Source of the DNA: Phoronis australis
Taxonomy: Eukaryota > Phoronida > Phoronidae
Assembly (NCBI GenBank): GCA_002633005.1
Contig: NMRA01000885.1
Location: forward strand, 33,842 to 97,841
DNA: 64,000 nt
Direction of reading: 5' to 3'
Shown here piece after piece: positions 63,328 through 64,000 of the stretch. The notes under the pieces are model-generated. The model was not told where the DNA came from and made no database searches. It worked only from the letters and a program-made list of their open reading frames with translations. A program made the translations under genes and the position numbers. Numbering within the stretch: position 1 is the first letter of the stretch; each line of letters starts with the position of its first letter.

Positions 63328-64000
63328 GCGCATACATAACGCAGAAGACAGCAAAAGACGGCATTTTGATTATTATTCCTTTTAGAACTTGCATCAAATG
63401 ACTCGTCCGAAAACAGAGGGACGCAGCTTAGACTGGTAAAATGGGACAACGACAAATCGAAATTCGTGCAACACAATGTGATATCCGTCTCTGACAGGTT
63501 TCTGGGTTTTGTTTTAAATAGTGAGATTTATGGCACTCTGACATAAATCCTATTATTTGGGCAAATACCATTATAGAGCCCTTCACGCTTCATATCCAAC
63601 TGCTGGTTAGTTCCTACCAAGTCCGATGGTTGCGCTGTTTGTTCTTTCTCTCCAGCTTCCTGTTGGCCCAGCCTCAAGCAACAGTACATTCACTCGTAAG
63701 TTTTCCTAATTAGACAAGTTTATACCTCTCCCGCCCTCCCTACCCGGGGTACCACAAAATTTCACGTCAACCGTTTTCTACCTTTACCACGCTCCATCCC
63801 TTTTGCCGAACAAAATCTGCTGTTGGTTATTGTTGTTTTTACAGCCACTGCTGGTACCTTCTTCAAGCCCGGAGCGTGTTACCGTCAGGCAAGAACCGAC
63901 GTCATTGGCTAGCGACCAGACCTGTACTTGAGCGTCCATTACTGCAGCTTGCTTCTCTCCACCCCGGTCACAGCTCTCGGCACATACTGAGCCACAACAC
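63328..64000. other. Right edge of window, no gene supported
   Basis: A pyrimidine-rich acceptor-like site at about 63835-63843 (TTTTTACAG|CCACTG) opens a short plus-strand frame TAGTFFKPGACYRQARTD, but it stops soon after. It is not enough to call an exon. Confidence 0.3.

Overview
This window is animal genomic DNA, most probably from an amphioxus (Branchiostoma) or a similar marine deuterostome. Genes are split by long introns with GT-AG borders. Small secreted-lectin genes sit among LINE, Penelope-like, LTR and MITE debris, the word ACATGTACATGTA recurs, and several single-N joins are flanked by two copies a few per cent apart, as expected when a very heterozygous genome is assembled. The species call is inference. 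All exon models were built by eye from splice sites and reading-frame phase.

Positions 1-33150 hold a rearranged duplication of about 16 kb. Unit A (about 1-16900) carries a minus-strand gene for a secreted coiled-coil protein ending in a fibrinogen-related domain (FReD). Its exons are 10505-9446, probably 8568-8518, then 4697-4570, 4315-4219, 4027-3863 and 1197-935. Unit B (about 16900-33150) carries a second minus-strand gene in which an apple/PAN-like exon (22655-22304) is joined to the same four FReD exons (21276-21149, 20913-20817, 20691-20527, 18629-18361). Unit B also has an olfactomedin-domain terminal exon (28791-28016) with a small linker exon (30178-30113) in front of it. The coiled-coil exon that should start that gene survives only as an inverted 3' fragment on the plus strand (30305-30509). 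Splice phase 1 at these joints lets the N-terminal modules (coiled coil, PAN) and C-terminal modules (FReD, olfactomedin) be exchanged in frame.

Other content of the duplicated half: a cysteine-rich ORF (230-625) with a decayed copy (about 16897-17152); an orphan plus-strand CDKL5-like kinase exon (26737-26827) with a deleted remnant in unit A (5918-5938); a roughly 435-bp three-part satellite placed in a different intron in each unit (1290-3680 and 24950-26640); a degenerate retroelement C-terminal region (13470-14290); and a solo LTR with a target duplication (31390-32040).

Positions 33150-64000 are dominated by one minus-strand gene for a zona pellucida (ZP) domain transmembrane protein. 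Seven exons between 55833 and 39477 join in frame into 336 residues: ZP module, a KRRRR processing site, one membrane segment and a short tail. The signal-peptide exon was not found and lies upstream. The rest is intron or intergenic sequence with false allelic duplications (34261-35571, 42214-42926, 53410-54961), a 983-base gap (49084-50066), LINE fragments, foldback and MITE elements, a roughly 138-bp tandem repeat (59210-60160) and a Penelope-like element tail (62517-62780).
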